DNA of 64,000 nucleotides from Candidatus Arsenophonus triatominarum (GCF_001640365.1 NZ_LWMI01000016.1:434001-498000), one strand, 5' to 3'. Positions 45,327 to 57,910 are shown, counted from the stretch's first letter. Numbers and translations: made by a program. Notes: generated by a model from the sequence alone, not told the origin.

Positions 45327-45830
45327 TTAAGGCCCAGCTCGAATACCCTGACCCCAAGCAACCCATAGCGCAGTTTGGTAGGTAATGTGGCAAGAAGATT
45401 GTGTTAATGAATAGCTGAAATTTCGCTCATTAGGATGAAAAACACTCAAATTAATCATAGAGTAAAGAGTGTCAAGCATATTATAAAGCGAAATTGGTTT
45501 GTTGTGCGCACTTAAGTTGGCGTCCAGCTGCTTTTGTGTTTCTTGGGCTGAAAAAACAAAAGTCAGCTGACGGATCATATTACGTAAAGCATGCTGATGC
45601 CAATAATTTGCGCCACAATTATAAAAAATACGATATTTACTGGCAGCTATTAGATGATCTAATGCTAAATTTTGCTGATAATGTGGTAATAACTGGCTAG
45701 TATGTGACACATTTTCAGTCACTTTTGCCAAAGTTGTAGGTATACCAATACTAGCCGTTACAATACCTAATAACAGGTGCGGCCAAAAATATCGTTTACC
45801 AAAATGTCGCCAAAGATCTAATATATTCAT
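45327..45830 (-). CDS. secM: Secretion monitor SecM, ending at the arrest proline
   Basis: 167 residues. An N-terminal signal-type segment (FWPHLLLGIVTASIGIPTTL) is followed by a variable middle and the arrest sequence YQTALWVAWGQGIRAGP at the C-terminus. Compared with E. coli (FSTPVWISQAQGIRAGP), the Trp and GIRAGP are kept, Phe is Tyr and Ile is Val. The stop codon TAA follows the Pro directly, whereas E. coli has four more residues. SecM stalls its ribosome until pulled by SecA, raising secA translation when export is slow. secA starts 134 bp downstream. Confidence 0.92.
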   Translation of the reverse strand: MNILDLWRHFGKRYFWPHLLLGIVTASIGIPTTLAKVTENVSHTSQLLPHYQQNLALDHLIAASKYRIFYNCGANYWHQHALRNMIRQLTFVFSAQETQKQLDANLSAHNKPISLYNMLDTLYSMINLSVFHPNERNFSYSLTQSSCHITYQTALWVAWGQGIRAGP

Positions 45831-45864
45831 TGAATATCATATAATATAAGATTTGGAGTAAAAA

Positions 45865-46386
45865 ATGCGCGATAATAGTTATCCCCAATCTTTAAATATT
45901 TTGTTAAAAGAGAGCAACCTTGAGTCCAATACCTTACAAACCATTCAACAGCGCGCACAGGCATTAATTAAACTCAATAATACTGTTATCAGCCTACTTC
46001 CTATCGAGTTAAAGGCTTGGTGTCGAGTCGCTAATTATCGTCAACACATTCTTATTCTAGAAGTTACAAATGCTAGCCGAAAAGTGCGACTAAACTATGA
46101 ACTTCCTACGCTACTCTCAACATTACGTAACACTATTTTACCATCTTTATCTTCAATCAACATAATGATTAATCCATCATTATCATCTAAAACTTCAAAA
46201 AATTGCTTATCATTTCAGCAAATAGCTATAAAACCATCAAAACAGATAATAAGCCAGCTAAGCAAAGAAAGTGCAAAGACAATTCGTAACCTAGCAAAAA
46301 GAAGTCCAAAAAAACTAAAGGAAAAATTAGAGCGGCTAGCTGCATTGGCCGGAGAGAATACCAAAGCAACTAGCAATAAAGATTAG
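45865..46386 (+). CDS. dciA: DciA/DUF721-family protein
   Basis: 173 residues, divergent from secM and convergent with lpxC. The DUF721 domain spans roughly residues 25-100 (LPIELKAWCRVANYRQHILI, LEVTNASRKVRLNYELPTLL). The tail is basic (KTIRNLAKRSPKKLKEKLER). DciA proteins are ancestral partners of the DnaB helicase. Enterobacteria mostly use DnaC instead, so the role here is uncertain, but a DUF721 gene at this position is known in relatives. ATG follows TTTGGAGTAAAA. Confidence 0.75.
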   Translation: MRDNSYPQSLNILLKESNLESNTLQTIQQRAQALIKLNNTVISLLPIELKAWCRVANYRQHILILEVTNASRKVRLNYELPTLLSTLRNTILPSLSSINIMINPSLSSKTSKNCLSFQQIAIKPSKQIISQLSKESAKTIRNLAKRSPKKLKEKLERLAALAGENTKATSNKD

Positions 46387-46469
46387 TGTTGAGTAAAAAG
46401 CATCAACGAAAGAGAGAGAATAATCACTGATGTAACATAGTTAGAATATCCTGCTTAAAATAATATATC

Positions 46470-47387
46470 TCAGATTATTATTGTCGAAGGTGTCTTAAAT
46501 GCGACTGGCATTTCAGATTCATCTTCGAACGTCACCATATCCCAAGCAGATTCCGTCGCTAAAAGAGCCTGCAATAATTTGTTATTCAATGTATGGCCTG
46601 ATTTATACGCGGTAAAAGCACCAATGATATTATGACCACACATAAATAAATCACCAATAGCATCTAGCGTTTTATGACGCACAAATTCATCTTCAAAACG
46701 CAAGCCATCTTCATTTAATACGCGATAATCATCAACAACAATCGCACAATCAAAGCTACCGCCCAAACATAACCCTTTAGATTGTAAATATTCAATATCA
46801 CGCATGAAGCCAAACGTACGCGCACGGCTAATATCTCTAACAAAAGATTTTGCCGAAAAATCTAGTTTATAACGTTGAGTACTACTATTAATAGCAGGAT
46901 GATTGAAATCGATAGTGAAATCTAAGCTAAATCCGTTATAAGGTGCTAGCTCAGCCCATTTATCACCATCTGTAACTCGGACACTTTCTTTAATACGAAG
47001 AAATTTCTTGGAGCTGTTTAACTCTTCAATGCCTGCATCTAACAATAAAAATACAAAAGGCGCAGCACTTCCATCCATTATTGGAATTTCTGGTGCATCT
47101 ACCTCAACGATAATATTGTCAATTCCTAGCCCTGCCAATGCAGCATTCAGATGTTCTACCGTTGAAATACGTACATCATCTTCATTGACCAAGCAGGTAC
47201 ATAGCATGGTATCACGTACCGATTTTGCCTCAGCAGGGAAATCAACTGGTGGATTTAAATCTGTACGGCGGTAGATGACCCCGGCATTGGCCGGTGCTGG
47301 ACGCAATACTAAAGTGACTTTCTTGCCAGTATGTAAACCGACGCCCGTCGCTTGAACAATACGTTTTAGTGTCCTTTGTTTGATCAT
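46470..47387 (-). CDS. lpxC: UDP-3-O-acyl-N-acetylglucosamine deacetylase LpxC
   Basis: 305 residues from the second of two adjacent Met codons, the family start ([20 protein letters not shown]). A zinc enzyme and committed step of lipid A synthesis in the cytosol. Zinc ligands are seen in [14 protein letters not shown] (His) and [15 protein letters not shown] (His and Asp). The C-terminus ([19 protein letters not shown]) is the part read by FtsH for degradation; it ends in hydrophobic residues as in E. coli. Downstream of ftsZ, 97 bp apart. Confidence 0.97.
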   Translation of the reverse strand: MIKQRTLKRIVQATGVGLHTGKKVTLVLRPAPANAGVIYRRTDLNPPVDFPAEAKSVRDTMLCTCLVNEDDVRISTVEHLNAALAGLGIDNIIVEVDAPEIPIMDGSAAPFVFLLLDAGIEELNSSKKFLRIKESVRVTDGDKWAELAPYNGFSLDFTIDFNHPAINSSTQRYKLDFSAKSFVRDISRARTFGFMRDIEYLQSKGLCLGGSFDCAIVVDDYRVLNEDGLRFEDEFVRHKTLDAIGDLFMCGHNIIGAFTAYKSGHTLNNKLLQALLATESAWDMVTFEDESEMPVAFKTPSTIII

Positions 47388-47484
47388 CATTTTCTCTCAC
47401 ATCGTTAACAGTCTTGCTAATCCTCACCTCCAAGATTAGCAAGATATTTTAGCACAAAAAGCAGAGAAACCAATCAATTGTTAA

Positions 47485-48651
47485 CTAATCAGCCTGTTTT
47501 CTTAAAAAAGCTGGAATATCAAGATAGTCCGGTTCTTTATCTGATTGCATATTTTGCTCATTCACCACTTTAGCTGCAGATTTTTCCTCTGTTAACGGCG
47601 TCATAGCCGGCATTGAGACTTGCATCTGCTGATAACGCTGCTCTAGCGACGATTTTTGGGCTGTTTTGTTAGTAACCAATGTGATTTCTGGCCGCTTATC
47701 CATACCAATTCCTGTAGCAACCACGGTCACCCGTAACTCATCATTCATTTCAGGATCCAGTGAAGTACCGATAACAACCGTTGCATTATCAGACGCAAAT
47801 GCACGAATGGTATTACCCACTGTTTCAAATTCATCAAGCCGTAAATCAAAACCTGCGGTAATATTAACTAATACACCACGAGCGCCCGATAAATCGATAT
47901 CTTCCAACAAGGGGCTGGAAATTGCCATTTCTGCCGCTTCTTCAGCTCGATCTTCACCTCGTGCTACGCCTGATCCCATCATAGCATAACCCATTTCAGA
48001 CATGACGGTACGAACATCTGCAAAATCGACATTCATTAAACCTGGACGAGTAATAAGCTCAGCAATGCCTTGAACCGCGCCTTTCAACACATCATTGGCG
48101 GCACCGAATGCATCTAGCAAAGAAATACCGCGTCCAAGTACTTTTAATAATTTATCATTCGGAATGGTAATCAAGGAATCAACATGCTTAGACAGTTCTG
48201 AGATCCCTGTTTCAGCAAATGCCATGCGTTTTTTACCTTCAAAGTTGAAAGGTTTGGTCACAACCGCTACCGTCAGTATACCAAGCTCTTTAGCAACTTC
48301 GGCTACAACAGGGGCTGCGCCGGTGCCCGTACCACCACCCATACCAGCAGCAATAAAGACCATATCTGCCCCATCAAGCGCATTGCGCAAGGCTTCACGA
48401 TCTTCTTCAGCGGCATTACGACCAACTTCAGGATTCGCTCCTGCTCCCAAGCCTTTGGTAATACCATTGCCGATCTGAATAGTTTGTCCTACTGCTGTTT
48501 TACGCAATGCCTGGGCATCTGTATTAACAGCAAAGAATTCAACACCTTCGATGCGTTCACGCACCATGTGTTCAACGGCATTGCCACCGCCACCGCCAAC
48601 GCCGATGACTTTAATCACCGCGTCATTGGTTAATTCCATTGGTTCAAACAT
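47485..48651 (-). CDS. ftsZ: Cell division GTPase FtsZ
   Basis: 388 residues (383 in E. coli). Tubulin-like GTPase forming the division ring. GTP-binding signature [21 protein letters not shown]-terminal [18 protein letters not shown], and the T7 synergy-loop region [19 protein letters not shown]. The C-terminal peptide [14 protein letters not shown] binds FtsA, ZipA and other partners. Follows ftsA by 54 bp. Confidence 0.98.
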   Translation of the reverse strand: MFEPMELTNDAVIKVIGVGGGGGNAVEHMVRERIEGVEFFAVNTDAQALRKTAVGQTIQIGNGITKGLGAGANPEVGRNAAEEDREALRNALDGADMVFIAAGMGGGTGTGAAPVVAEVAKELGILTVAVVTKPFNFEGKKRMAFAETGISELSKHVDSLITIPNDKLLKVLGRGISLLDAFGAANDVLKGAVQGIAELITRPGLMNVDFADVRTVMSEMGYAMMGSGVARGEDRAEEAAEMAISSPLLEDIDLSGARGVLVNITAGFDLRLDEFETVGNTIRAFASDNATVVIGTSLDPEMNDELRVTVVATGIGMDKRPEITLVTNKTAQKSSLEQRYQQMQVSMPAMTPLTEEKSAAKVVNEQNMQSDKEPDYLDIPAFLRKQAD

Positions 48652-48705
48652 AATCTCTCTCCGTTTTGTGCCTTATATAGAAGCGAAGATTTGCTTCTTA
48701 CAAAA

Positions 48706-49962
48706 TTAAAATTCTTTTCTCAGCCAACTAGTGATTTTATGAAACCAACTACTCACTGATGTACGCTTATCCATTTCGGCTTCATTCCCAAGATGAGTCT
48801 GTTTGCCGTAATGCAGGAGCCCGACAGCTGTGGAGTAATAAGGCTCCTGTGCATAGTCCGTTAAACCAGTTATATTTAATGGCTTACCGATGCGTACCTG
48901 AGTATGGAATACTCTTTGGGCACATTTGACTAGACCATCAATTTGAGCACCGCCTCCTGTTAAGACAATACCCGCTGCCAGATGATGTTTAACACCTTGC
49001 TGACGTAATTGTTCTTGCAATTTTAAAATCTCGTCATTTACTAAGTTTAGCAACTCTGTGTAACGTGGCTCGATAACTTCAGCTAATGTTTGACGTTGTA
49101 AACTTCTTGGCGGCCGTCCACCTACACTTGGTACCTCAACATTTTCGTCTTTACTAACAATAGTACCTAATGCGCATCCATGGCGAACTTTTATTGTTTC
49201 CGCATCGCTAGGGGGGGTACCAAATGCATAAGCAATATCACTTGTCACGACATTACCAGCATAGGGTATAACCTTGGTATGGCGCAGCGCACCGCCAGTA
49301 TAAACGGCTATGTCCATAGTTCCTCCGCCAATATCGACGACACATACCCCCAATTCACGCTCATCTTCCGTTAAAACGGAATAACTTGACGCTAAACCGG
49401 CAAAAATTAATTGATCTACTTTTAAACCACAACGTTCAACTGCTTTGACAATATTTTTGGCCATATCATTATGGCAAGTAATCAGATGTACCTTAGCTTG
49501 CATACGTACACCTGAAAGTCCTACTGGATTTTTAATTCCTTCTTGATAATCAATCGCATATTCTTGTGGCATAACGTGTAAAATTCTATGCTCATCACGG
49601 ACCCGGACAGATTTAGCGGTATGAACTACGCTATCTACGTCATCTTGAGTAACTTCATCCTCAGAAATAGGCACCATACCTATTTCATTTTGGCAACTAA
49701 CGTGCTTGCCAGAAAGCGCCAGATAAACCGATGACATTTGGCAATCCGCCATCAATTCTGCTTGATCAATAGCTCGCTGCACACATTTAACGACTGATTC
49801 CAAATCATTCACACCGCCTTTATCCATCCCTCGAGATGGACAATTGCCGACACCAATAATATTTACCATCCCATCAGACAGAATTTCACCAACCAGCGCA
49901 GAAACCTTGGAAGTTCCAATTTCAAGACCAACTACTAATTTTCTGTCCGTTGTTTTAATCAT
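48706..49962 (-). CDS. ftsA: Cell division protein FtsA
   Basis: 418 residues. Actin-like ATPase that tethers FtsZ to the membrane. N-terminal phosphate loop VVGLEIGTSKVSALVGE, second phosphate segment GVCVVDIGGGTMDIAVYTGG, and adenosine segment GIVLTGGGAQIDGLVKCA. The C-terminal amphipathic helix SSWFHKITSWLRKEF is the membrane anchor. 49 bp downstream of ftsQ. Confidence 0.97.
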   Translation of the reverse strand: MIKTTDRKLVVGLEIGTSKVSALVGEILSDGMVNIIGVGNCPSRGMDKGGVNDLESVVKCVQRAIDQAELMADCQMSSVYLALSGKHVSCQNEIGMVPISEDEVTQDDVDSVVHTAKSVRVRDEHRILHVMPQEYAIDYQEGIKNPVGLSGVRMQAKVHLITCHNDMAKNIVKAVERCGLKVDQLIFAGLASSYSVLTEDERELGVCVVDIGGGTMDIAVYTGGALRHTKVIPYAGNVVTSDIAYAFGTPPSDAETIKVRHGCALGTIVSKDENVEVPSVGGRPPRSLQRQTLAEVIEPRYTELLNLVNDEILKLQEQLRQQGVKHHLAAGIVLTGGGAQIDGLVKCAQRVFHTQVRIGKPLNITGLTDYAQEPYYSTAVGLLHYGKQTHLGNEAEMDKRTSVSSWFHKITSWLRKEF

Positions 49963-50011
49963 CGTTAATTTGCCTGTATCTGATCAATCAGCAGTCTCAA
50001 ACTATTTCAAT

Positions 50012-50809
50012 TCAGTGTGTAACAGGTTCGGCTAAAAGGGGTAACCAACCTACCGCAGCACCGCTACCATATCGCAAATCTATATATCCAATACGTTTAT
50101 CTTTCACTTGTTTTAATAGTGGATAAAGCTCAACAAAACGGTTTAATCTTTCTTTAATATCCTGTTTACCGATATTTAATCGAATATCATTAGCTAAAAC
50201 TAATTGCCACGCGCATCGTGCAGTCATTGATACTGACTTAATGCTAAAATTATGTGGCGCTAGTTGCTGTTGCATAACACGATACATCTCTAATACTTCT
50301 TGCTGGCTGCCTTGTGGACCATATAGCATTAGGAAATTACCTTTAACATTTAGTAACGCTGGTAAGCTAAAAACAGAGCCTTCTGCATTAATAAAAAAGG
50401 TATCATTCCATTTGGCATAAGGCTTATATTCCACTAAATGAATTTTTAGTTCATCCGGCCATTGTTTACGTACCGTAACTTGCCTTATCCATGGAATGGT
50501 TTTTATTTGATTCTGGATCGCATTCACATCAATAGTCATAAATGTACCCGGCATACCTAGTGCCAATATTGCTTTTCTAACATTATCATCACGGGTGTAA
50601 TGGCGTTCTCCAGTGATCACCAGCTTGGAAATAGGCAATCGATTAACGTCTTTCATCCAATTTAATACCACCCACCCACTCCATATAATAGTACCCAATA
50701 CTATCAAGAAGAAGATAATGCCTGCCAAATAAGAACCATTACTTCGGCCGCCATCGTTGCGGCGTACTTTAGGCTCTTTATTATGAACGTTCAGTGATGC
50801 CTGCGGCAT
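50012..50809 (-). CDS. ftsQ: Cell division protein FtsQ
   Basis: 265 residues. Bitopic inner-membrane protein of the FtsQBL complex. One membrane helix ([20 protein letters not shown], about residues 26-45), then a POTRA domain ([20 protein letters not shown]) and the beta domain ([20 protein letters not shown]). Starts one base after the ddlB stop, typical of translational coupling in this cluster. Confidence 0.95.
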   Translation of the reverse strand: MPQASLNVHNKEPKVRRNDGGRSNGSYLAGIIFFLIVLGTIIWSGWVVLNWMKDVNRLPISKLVITGERHYTRDDNVRKAILALGMPGTFMTIDVNAIQNQIKTIPWIRQVTVRKQWPDELKIHLVEYKPYAKWNDTFFINAEGSVFSLPALLNVKGNFLMLYGPQGSQQEVLEMYRVMQQQLAPHNFSIKSVSMTARCAWQLVLANDIRLNIGKQDIKERLNRFVELYPLLKQVKDKRIGYIDLRYGSGAAVGWLPLLAEPVTH

Positions 50810-50810
50810 A

Positions 50811-51731
50811 TTACTTAGCCAATTCCAAAATCTTTTTAACTAACTGTGAAAAACTCATTCCTGCTTGTTTCGCAGCCATGGGTACTAAACTATGACCGGT
50901 CATTCCCGGTGAGGTATTAATTTCTAATAAATAAAAAATACCATTGTTATCCCTCATGACATCAACGCGTCCCCAACCAGTACAACCAACCGCCTTATAA
51001 GCAGCTAACGCTAATTCATTCAATTGTTGTTCTTCTTTAGTTTTCAACCCACTAGGACAGAAATATTGTGTTTCATTAGAGAGATATTTGGCATCATAAT
51101 CATAAAAAACGCCTACCGGTTGAATACGAATCGAAGGCAGTACCTGCTCCCCTACAATTGCCACGGTATATTCAGGCCCATTTAGCCATTTCTCAATCAG
51201 CACATCTTTGTCATAACGAAAAGCAAACTCAAGCGCTATTCTTAATTCAGGCAAAGTGGTTACTTTACTCATACCAACGCTTGAACCTTCAAGACTTGGC
51301 TTCACAATAAGCGGTAACCCCAAATGATAAACAGACTCAAAAAGCATTTCATCTGACATCATTTCTAACTGTTGTTTCTCCAGTGCTATATAAGGTGCAA
51401 TCGGTAAACCTATCCCCGCCCATAACTGTTTAGTACGTAGCTTGTCCATCGAAAGTGATGAAGCTAAAACACCACTACCGGTATAGGGTAAACCTAAAAA
51501 TTCTAAAACCCCTTGCACCGTGCCATCTTCACCACCGCGTCCATGTAAAGCAATAAAAACTCTATTATAACCAGCTTCTTTTAATTTGATGACAGAAAAA
51601 TCTTTAATATCAACTGGATAGGCATCTATTCCAGCATCACGTAAGCCATTTACTACCGCCTCACCAGATTGCAGTGACACCTCTCTTTCGGCTGAATTTC
51701 CGCCTAAAAGCACGGCAACTTTATCAGTCAT
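50811..51731 (-). CDS. ddlB: D-alanine--D-alanine ligase B
   Basis: 306 residues from ATG 51731 ([20 protein letters not shown]), matching the E. coli length. Makes the D-Ala-D-Ala dipeptide for the MurF reaction. ATP-grasp fold: [34 protein letters not shown] and [20 protein letters not shown] are seen. The start overlaps the murC end by 8 bp. Confidence 0.96.
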   Translation of the reverse strand: MTDKVAVLLGGNSAEREVSLQSGEAVVNGLRDAGIDAYPVDIKDFSVIKLKEAGYNRVFIALHGRGGEDGTVQGVLEFLGLPYTGSGVLASSLSMDKLRTKQLWAGIGLPIAPYIALEKQQLEMMSDEMLFESVYHLGLPLIVKPSLEGSSVGMSKVTTLPELRIALEFAFRYDKDVLIEKWLNGPEYTVAIVGEQVLPSIRIQPVGVFYDYDAKYLSNETQYFCPSGLKTKEEQQLNELALAAYKAVGCTGWGRVDVMRDNNGIFYLLEINTSPGMTGHSLVPMAAKQAGMSFSQLVKKILELAK

Positions 51732-53202
51732 GATCCTTTCCCTCATTTGTTAGCATTGGCCGTAAATCTGTGTCAGCCAAATTACGTGCTATCTTGCCGA
51801 TATTGCCAGCTCCCTGTATAAGTATCAGGTCGTTATCTTTGATAATTTGTGCTAATGTTTCGCTAATTTGCTCATGTTCAGCGACAAAAATAGGATCCAA
51901 TTTGCCTCGATTGCGAATTGTCCGACATAATGAGCGACTATCTGCACCAGGAATAGGCTCCTCTCCTGCCGGATAGACATCTAGCATTATTAATACATCA
52001 ACCTGCTCTAAAATATTGGCAAAATCATCATATAAATCACGCGTGCGAGTATATCTATGGGGTTGAAAAACCATCACGATACGTTTATCTGGCCATCCTT
52101 CTTTTGCTGCTTTAATAGTAGCATTAACTTCTGTTGGATGGTGACCATAATCATCCACCAACATAACGCTACCTTTTTTGCCATTAACATCAGCTAAAGG
52201 GAAATTACCTAAGAAATCAAAACGTCGCCCCGTGCCTTGAAATTTTTCTAGCGCAGTCAAGATAGCACTATCATCAATTCCTTCTTCCGTCGCTACCGCA
52301 ATAGCCGCAGTTGCATTTAATGCATTATGACGCCCTGGTGCATTCAAGATAAACGCTAAATCAGTTCGGTTTTCTCGGGCTACAGTAAAGAAACCTTGAT
52401 TGCCACGTTGCTCATAGGATTTAATGCGCACATCTGCATCATCACTAAAACCATAAGTGGTAATATAACGACCTATTTGCGGTAGCAGCGAACGCACCAC
52501 AGGATCATCGATACATAATACTGCTCGACCATAAAATGGCAGATTATGTAAGAAACTAATGAAAGTCTGTTTTAATTTCTCAAAATCACCATCGTAAGTC
52601 TCCATGTGATCTGCTTCAATATTTGTTATAACAGCAACTAGTGGTTGTAAATGTAAGAAAGAAGCGTCACTCTCATCAGCTTCTGCAATTAAATAGCGGC
52701 TAGTCCCTAAACGTGCATGGACTCCTGCTGCTTTCACTAATCCGCCATTGATAAAAGTTGGATCTAACCCTGCTTGTGCATAGATGTTGGCAATCATTGC
52801 GGTAGTCGTTGTTTTGCCATGGGTTCCTGCGATAGCAATTCCATGACGAAAACGCATTAATTCAGCCAACATTTCAGCGCGTCGAATGACCGGAATACGA
52901 GCTTCGCGTGCTGCAATAATTTCTGGATTATCGGCAGCGATTGCCGTAGATACGACAACAACGCAAGCATTTGCCACATTCTCTGGTCGGTGATTAAAAT
53001 AAATTTTTGCGCCAAGCTCTATTAATTGCTCAGTAACCGTATTAGGTAACAAATCAGAACCACTAATTTCATAACCTTCGTTAGCCAATACTTCAGCAAT
53101 ACCGCCCATGCCAGCACCGCCAATGCCAACAAAATGGATATGCCTAACCCGATGCATTTCAGGCACTGTTGCTCTTAATTTGGCTAATTGTTGTGTATTC
53201 AC
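51724..53202 (-). CDS. murC: UDP-N-acetylmuramate--L-alanine ligase
   Basis: 492 residues from GTG 53202 ([20 protein letters not shown]), after GAAGAGAGTAAA. The frame is open 25 codons further upstream, but relatives start at this residue ([10 protein letters not shown]). Adds L-Ala to UDP-MurNAc. Seen: [20 protein letters not shown] (nucleotide-sugar binding), P-loop [16 protein letters not shown] and the Mur-ligase segment [12 protein letters not shown]. Confidence 0.96.
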   Translation of the reverse strand: MNTQQLAKLRATVPEMHRVRHIHFVGIGGAGMGGIAEVLANEGYEISGSDLLPNTVTEQLIELGAKIYFNHRPENVANACVVVVSTAIAADNPEIIAAREARIPVIRRAEMLAELMRFRHGIAIAGTHGKTTTTAMIANIYAQAGLDPTFINGGLVKAAGVHARLGTSRYLIAEADESDASFLHLQPLVAVITNIEADHMETYDGDFEKLKQTFISFLHNLPFYGRAVLCIDDPVVRSLLPQIGRYITTYGFSDDADVRIKSYEQRGNQGFFTVARENRTDLAFILNAPGRHNALNATAAIAVATEEGIDDSAILTALEKFQGTGRRFDFLGNFPLADVNGKKGSVMLVDDYGHHPTEVNATIKAAKEGWPDKRIVMVFQPHRYTRTRDLYDDFANILEQVDVLIMLDVYPAGEEPIPGADSRSLCRTIRNRGKLDPIFVAEHEQISETLAQIIKDNDLILIQGAGNIGKIARNLADTDLRPMLTNEGKDHD

Positions 53203-53260
53203 TTTACTCTCTTCACTATTTCTATCGCTGATTTCAACATTCTGCAATGTAAAATAGGTT

Positions 53261-54328
53261 TCATTTAGCAACTTCAATTAAGGTTGCCGCCACACGTTTA
53301 GTTGCGTCAGTAATCGATGTCGCTCGTGCTTTTTTTGCCATGTTCAATAACTGCGGACGCGACCATTGATTTAATAGATTCACCAACGCATCCGTTGAAA
53401 ATTGCGGCTGCTCAACAATTTTCGCTGCTCCAGCCTTCTCTAACGGTAACGCATTCCAGTACTGTTGCCGATCTTTATGCTGAAAAGGAACAAAAATTGC
53501 TGGTAAGCCGGCAGCTGCAACTTCACTTACCGTTAAAGCACCCGCTCGACAAATGATGATATCAGCCCAAGCATAAGCCTCAGCCATATCATCAATAAAT
53601 TCAGTTACTTTATAATTATCTGATTTACCACATAGCTTTTTATATAAAGTTTCCGTCATTTGCTGAGCACCTTTGCCCGCTTGATGCCAAATAGTCACTT
53701 TTCCATCTAGTTGAGATGCAACTTCGGGTAATGTTTGGTTTAAAATTCTTGCCCCTTGACTACCCCCTATCACTAAAATTCGAATAGCGCCATCACGATC
53801 AATTAAACGTTCTTCAGGGTCAGGTAAGGCTAATACCGCCTCACGAACTGGGTTTCCGACTACCGTAGCATTAGGGAATGCACTTGGAAATGCTTGTAAG
53901 ACACGCTTAGCAATTTTAGCTAACCACCGATTGGTTAAACCTGCTACCCCATTTTGCTCATGCAGTACAATTGGAATATTAGATAGCCAGGCAGCAATAC
54001 CGCCTGGGCCAGAAACATATCCTCCCATGCCTAATACGACATCAGGTTGATAACGCTGCATAATCATTTTTGCCTGCTTTATTGCTTTAATAATTTTAAA
54101 CAGAGCTACCAGCAATGCTTTGATACCTTTACCACGTAAACCAGAAATGTTTATAAATTCAATCTCAATGCCATGCTTAGGAACTAAATCTGCCTCCATC
54201 CGGTCAGCAGTTCCTAACCAACGAACATCCCAACCTTGTAGCTTTAAATAATTAGCCACTGCCAGTCCGGGAAAAACATGTCCTCCAGTACCGCCTGCCA
54301 TCACCAGGAGGCGTTTTGGTTGGCTCAT
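53261..54328 (-). CDS. murG: Undecaprenyl-PP-MurNAc-pentapeptide GlcNAc transferase MurG
   Basis: 355 residues, family length. Converts lipid I to lipid II at the inner face of the membrane. G-loops [19 protein letters not shown] and [17 protein letters not shown], donor site [16 protein letters not shown]. The start overlaps the ftsW stop by 4 bp. Confidence 0.97.
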   Translation of the reverse strand: MSQPKRLLVMAGGTGGHVFPGLAVANYLKLQGWDVRWLGTADRMEADLVPKHGIEIEFINISGLRGKGIKALLVALFKIIKAIKQAKMIMQRYQPDVVLGMGGYVSGPGGIAAWLSNIPIVLHEQNGVAGLTNRWLAKIAKRVLQAFPSAFPNATVVGNPVREAVLALPDPEERLIDRDGAIRILVIGGSQGARILNQTLPEVASQLDGKVTIWHQAGKGAQQMTETLYKKLCGKSDNYKVTEFIDDMAEAYAWADIIICRAGALTVSEVAAAGLPAIFVPFQHKDRQQYWNALPLEKAGAAKIVEQPQFSTDALVNLLNQWSRPQLLNMAKKARATSITDATKRVAATLIEVAK

Positions 54329-55515
54329 TTCGTTCTCCTTATAAATGCTTGTGCTCTCTTAAGGCGTGTTTCAAAATCGATACGTAACAAGATAGCAATG
54401 GCAATAAACATAATTAATAAGCTAGAGCCACCATAGCTAATTAACGGTAGTGTTAATCCTTTAGTTGGTAACATTCCGGCTGCAGCGCCAACATTAACCA
54501 ACGCTTGGAAAGTGAACCAGATACCGATTGAACAGGCTAGATAACCAGAGAAATGTTGCTTTGCATCTAACGCCCGTTTGCCAATCATCATGCTGCGAAA
54601 AGCAACGAAAAATAACATTAAAAGCACTAACACAACACCGATATAACCTAGTTCTTCCGCTAAAACTGAGAAAATAAAATCAGTATGTGCTTCAGGCAAA
54701 TATTCTAATTTTTGGATAGAATTACCTAAACCTTGGCCCCATAATTCACCACGCCCAAACGCCATCAAAGATTGTGTTAATTGATAGCCACTGCCAAAAG
54801 GATCCGCCCATGGATTGAGAAAAGAGGTTATTCGACGTAAACGATAAGGTTCAAAATAGATCAAGCCAATAACACCTACCGCACAAATAACAATACCTAT
54901 AATAAACGGTGCTAATCTAGCACCGGCAAGGAATAGCAGTGCTAAAGTTGTCACAACCAGCACAATTACTGTACCTAAATCAGGTTGCAATAGCAGTAAA
55001 ATAGCCATTAATATTAAAATGCACATCGGTTTGATAAAGCCCAAAAACCGCGTTCGCACCTCATCAGTTTTTCTGACTAAATAACTGGATACATAGCAAA
55101 ACAAGGCTAATTTTGCGATCTCAGCCGGCTGTATACGCACAATACCGGTATTAATCCAACGAGAAGCTCCATTAACTGAGCTTCCGGCAACCAATACAAC
55201 TAATAACAGTATTAGGGAGGTTATCAATAATAAAAAATTATATTTTTCCCACCACACCATTGGAATATTTAAGACTAATAAAGCTAAACCAAATGATAAA
55301 ATAAGATAGATAACATCGCGTTTAGCAAAGAAAAAAGGATCTTGCGTTAAACGCTGCCCAACTGGCATCGATGCTGATGTCACCATAATAAAACCAATTA
55401 TAGCCAGACCTAATGTAAGCCAAACCAAGGTACGATCATAAAGGATCGTATCCAGTATATCGTTATCCGGCTCACCGTTAGTCCAATTTGTTAGTCGTTT
55501 GAAGTTAAATATCAT
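54325..55515 (-). CDS. ftsW: Peptidoglycan glycosyltransferase FtsW
   Basis: 396 residues, SEDS family, about ten membrane helices. Polymerises lipid II at the septum together with FtsI. Conserved SEDS segments are [20 protein letters not shown], LAFSxxxx-type helices and the [10 protein letters not shown] segment. C-terminal region [20 protein letters not shown]. The start overlaps the murD stop by 4 bp. Confidence 0.96.
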   Translation of the reverse strand: MIFNFKRLTNWTNGEPDNDILDTILYDRTLVWLTLGLAIIGFIMVTSASMPVGQRLTQDPFFFAKRDVIYLILSFGLALLVLNIPMVWWEKYNFLLLITSLILLLVVLVAGSSVNGASRWINTGIVRIQPAEIAKLALFCYVSSYLVRKTDEVRTRFLGFIKPMCILILMAILLLLQPDLGTVIVLVVTTLALLFLAGARLAPFIIGIVICAVGVIGLIYFEPYRLRRITSFLNPWADPFGSGYQLTQSLMAFGRGELWGQGLGNSIQKLEYLPEAHTDFIFSVLAEELGYIGVVLVLLMLFFVAFRSMMIGKRALDAKQHFSGYLACSIGIWFTFQALVNVGAAAGMLPTKGLTLPLISYGGSSLLIMFIAIAILLRIDFETRLKRAQAFIRRTK

Positions 55516-56825
55516 TCTTGACCTAACTCCTTCGCTAATTGGCTAAACCTATCACCCCGTAGTTCAAAGTTACGAAATTGGTCGAAGCTAGCACAAGCAG
55601 GTGAGAGAAGTACTATATCACCGGCTTTCAATTCTGGTGCGATGGCGCGCAGACATTGCTCCATTGTATCTAGTAACAAGCTATTAGGTTTTAATTGTGC
55701 CAATTGATAACCATCACGGCCAAAACAACACAATTTAATGTTTTTTGCTGAGATATAGGGTTTTAAAGGTGAAAAATCTGCTGACTTTCCTTCCCCACCC
55801 AATAATAAATAAAGCGTTCCAGCTACTTGTAAACCTTTTAAAGCTGCTTCTGTGCTGCCAACATTCGTTGCTTTAGAATCATTAACCCATTGAATACCTT
55901 GATGCTGATGAACTAATTGGCAACGATGAGGCAAGCCTGCATATTGAGTTAATGCCGTTAAACTTGCTTTCCTTGGAATATTCACCGCATCCGCTAAAGC
56001 CAGGGCAGCCGCGCCATTAAGATAGTTATGCTGCCCAACTAACCTTATTTCAGCGGTATTAATAATCGGCTGCCCTTTTATTTGTAGTTCTTGGCAACGT
56101 GTATTTAATTGGTAATCCCCGCTATTAATGCCAAAACTGATACAACGTGCATCACGGCCTAATAATGGCCAAGTTTGTGGTTCTTGTTCATTAATAATAC
56201 AAACTTTAGCGCCAGCATAAATTCGTAACTTAGCCGCACGGTACTGTTCAACGCCTGTCGGATACCGATCCATATGATCTTCTGTCACATTTAATACGGT
56301 TGCTACCGTAGCCTTTAAACTTGATGTTGTTTCAAGCTGAAAACTAGAAAGCTCTAATACATACAAATCATAATCTTTTGCTAATAATGTCAACACCGGC
56401 GTTCCAATATTGCCACCAACTGCCACTTTCCAATTAGCTGCTTTTGCCATTTCGCCAACTAATGCTGTAACCGTACTCTTACCATTAGAACCGGTGATAG
56501 CAACTATCGGTTTATCTATTTCACGACAAAAAAGTTCAATATCACCAATAATTTCAATACCTTTATCTGCGGCTTTTTTTAATTCTGGGGTAGCAAGCGA
56601 AATACCGGGGCTTGCAACGATCAAATCAGCTGCCATCAACCATTCACTATTCCAACTACCACAGTGGCAGGCGACTTCCGCCGGCAATTTATCCTTACCT
56701 GGCGGTGTTATTCGGGTATCAATTACGCGTGGCACAACCTGACGAGAGAGAAAAAAGTCGATACAAAATAGACCTGTCTGACCTAACCCGATGATGACCA
56801 CTTTTTTACCCTGATAATTAGCCAT
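55512..56825 (-). CDS. murD: UDP-MurNAc-L-alanine--D-glutamate ligase
   Basis: 437 residues from ATG 56825 ([20 protein letters not shown]). A longer frame begins at 56885 inside mraY, but relatives start here. Adds D-Glu. P-loop [18 protein letters not shown] and the [20 protein letters not shown] segment are present. Start 2 bp after the mraY stop. Confidence 0.96.
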   Translation of the reverse strand: MANYQGKKVVIIGLGQTGLFCIDFFLSRQVVPRVIDTRITPPGKDKLPAEVACHCGSWNSEWLMAADLIVASPGISLATPELKKAADKGIEIIGDIELFCREIDKPIVAITGSNGKSTVTALVGEMAKAANWKVAVGGNIGTPVLTLLAKDYDLYVLELSSFQLETTSSLKATVATVLNVTEDHMDRYPTGVEQYRAAKLRIYAGAKVCIINEQEPQTWPLLGRDARCISFGINSGDYQLNTRCQELQIKGQPIINTAEIRLVGQHNYLNGAAALALADAVNIPRKASLTALTQYAGLPHRCQLVHQHQGIQWVNDSKATNVGSTEAALKGLQVAGTLYLLLGGEGKSADFSPLKPYISAKNIKLCCFGRDGYQLAQLKPNSLLLDTMEQCLRAIAPELKAGDIVLLSPACASFDQFRNFELRGDRFSQLAKELGQE

Positions 56826-56827
56826 TA

Positions 56828-57910
56828 TTAACGTACCTTTAATGTTACCAATCCAATCAGTACCAGCATTAATGAGATGATCCAAAAACGCACAATGACT
56901 CGAGGTTCAGGCCATCCTTTTAATTCGTAATGATGGTGGATCGGCGCCATCCGGAAAATGCGTTGACCACGCAGTTTAAATGATCCAACTTGTAAAATTA
57001 CCGATAAGGTTTCAACGACAAACATTCCGCCCATAATCAATAATAAAAATTCTTGCCGTAATAAAACCGCAATAGTTCCCAATGCACCACCTAATGCCAA
57101 TGAGCCAACATCGCCCATGAAAACTTGCGCAGGATAGGTGTTAAACCATAAAAATCCCAAACCGGCACCAACAATTGCCGTACAAACCACGACTAATTCA
57201 CCTGCGTGGCTGATATAAGGAATTTTTAAATAGTTGGCAAAATTGAAATTACCCGTTGCCCAAGCCACTAATGCAAAACCTGCCGAAATAAAAACGGTTG
57301 GCATAATCGCTAAACCGTCTAATCCATCAGTTAAATTAACCGCATTACTTGTGCCAACAATGACAAAATAAGTCAGTAAAATATAAAACAGACCAAGTTG
57401 TGGTATGACATCTTTAAAAAATGGTACAACCAATTGAGTGACTGCCGTATCTTTACCTGTGCTATATAGAGCAAATGCTACTCCCAAAGCCAATACGGAT
57501 TGCCAGAAATATTTCCAACGAGCAATCAACCCTCTAGAGTTTTTACGTACCACTTTACGATAATCATCAATAAAGCCAATAACACCATATCCCAATAAAA
57601 CGGCTAATACGCACCAAACATATGGATTATTTAACCGCGCCCATAGCATGACTGAAATCACAATAGAGGATAAAATCAACACACCGCCCATGGTAGGTGT
57701 GCCACGTTTGCTAAAATGCGATTCGGGACCTTCATCACGCACAATCTGACCTATTTGTAATTTTTGCAAATAGGAAATCAAATGGGGTCCCATCCATAGC
57801 GCAATCACTAAAGCCGTTAACAAACTGGTAATAGCCCGAAATGTCAAATAGGAGAAAAGATTAAAGCCAGAAAAATATTTAACTAAATATTCGGCTAACC
57901 AGACTAACAT
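56828..57910 (-). CDS. mraY: Phospho-MurNAc-pentapeptide translocase MraY
   Basis: 360 residues from ATG 57910 ([20 protein letters not shown]), matching E. coli. Ten-helix membrane enzyme that makes lipid I. Seen: [30 protein letters not shown], the catalytic Asp region [15 protein letters not shown] and [20 protein letters not shown]. The start overlaps the murF end by 7 bp. Confidence 0.97.
   Translation of the reverse strand: MLVWLAEYLVKYFSGFNLFSYLTFRAITSLLTALVIALWMGPHLISYLQKLQIGQIVRDEGPESHFSKRGTPTMGGVLILSSIVISVMLWARLNNPYVWCVLAVLLGYGVIGFIDDYRKVVRKNSRGLIARWKYFWQSVLALGVAFALYSTGKDTAVTQLVVPFFKDVIPQLGLFYILLTYFVIVGTSNAVNLTDGLDGLAIMPTVFISAGFALVAWATGNFNFANYLKIPYISHAGELVVVCTAIVGAGLGFLWFNTYPAQVFMGDVGSLALGGALGTIAVLLRQEFLLLIMGGMFVVETLSVILQVGSFKLRGQRIFRMAPIHHHYELKGWPEPRVIVRFWIISLMLVLIGLVTLKVR

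Noticed and set aside
45327..45830. SecM as a truncated pseudogene
   Set aside because: The frame has a signal-type N-terminus, normal length and the full GIRAGP arrest end; the early stop comes exactly after the functional residue.
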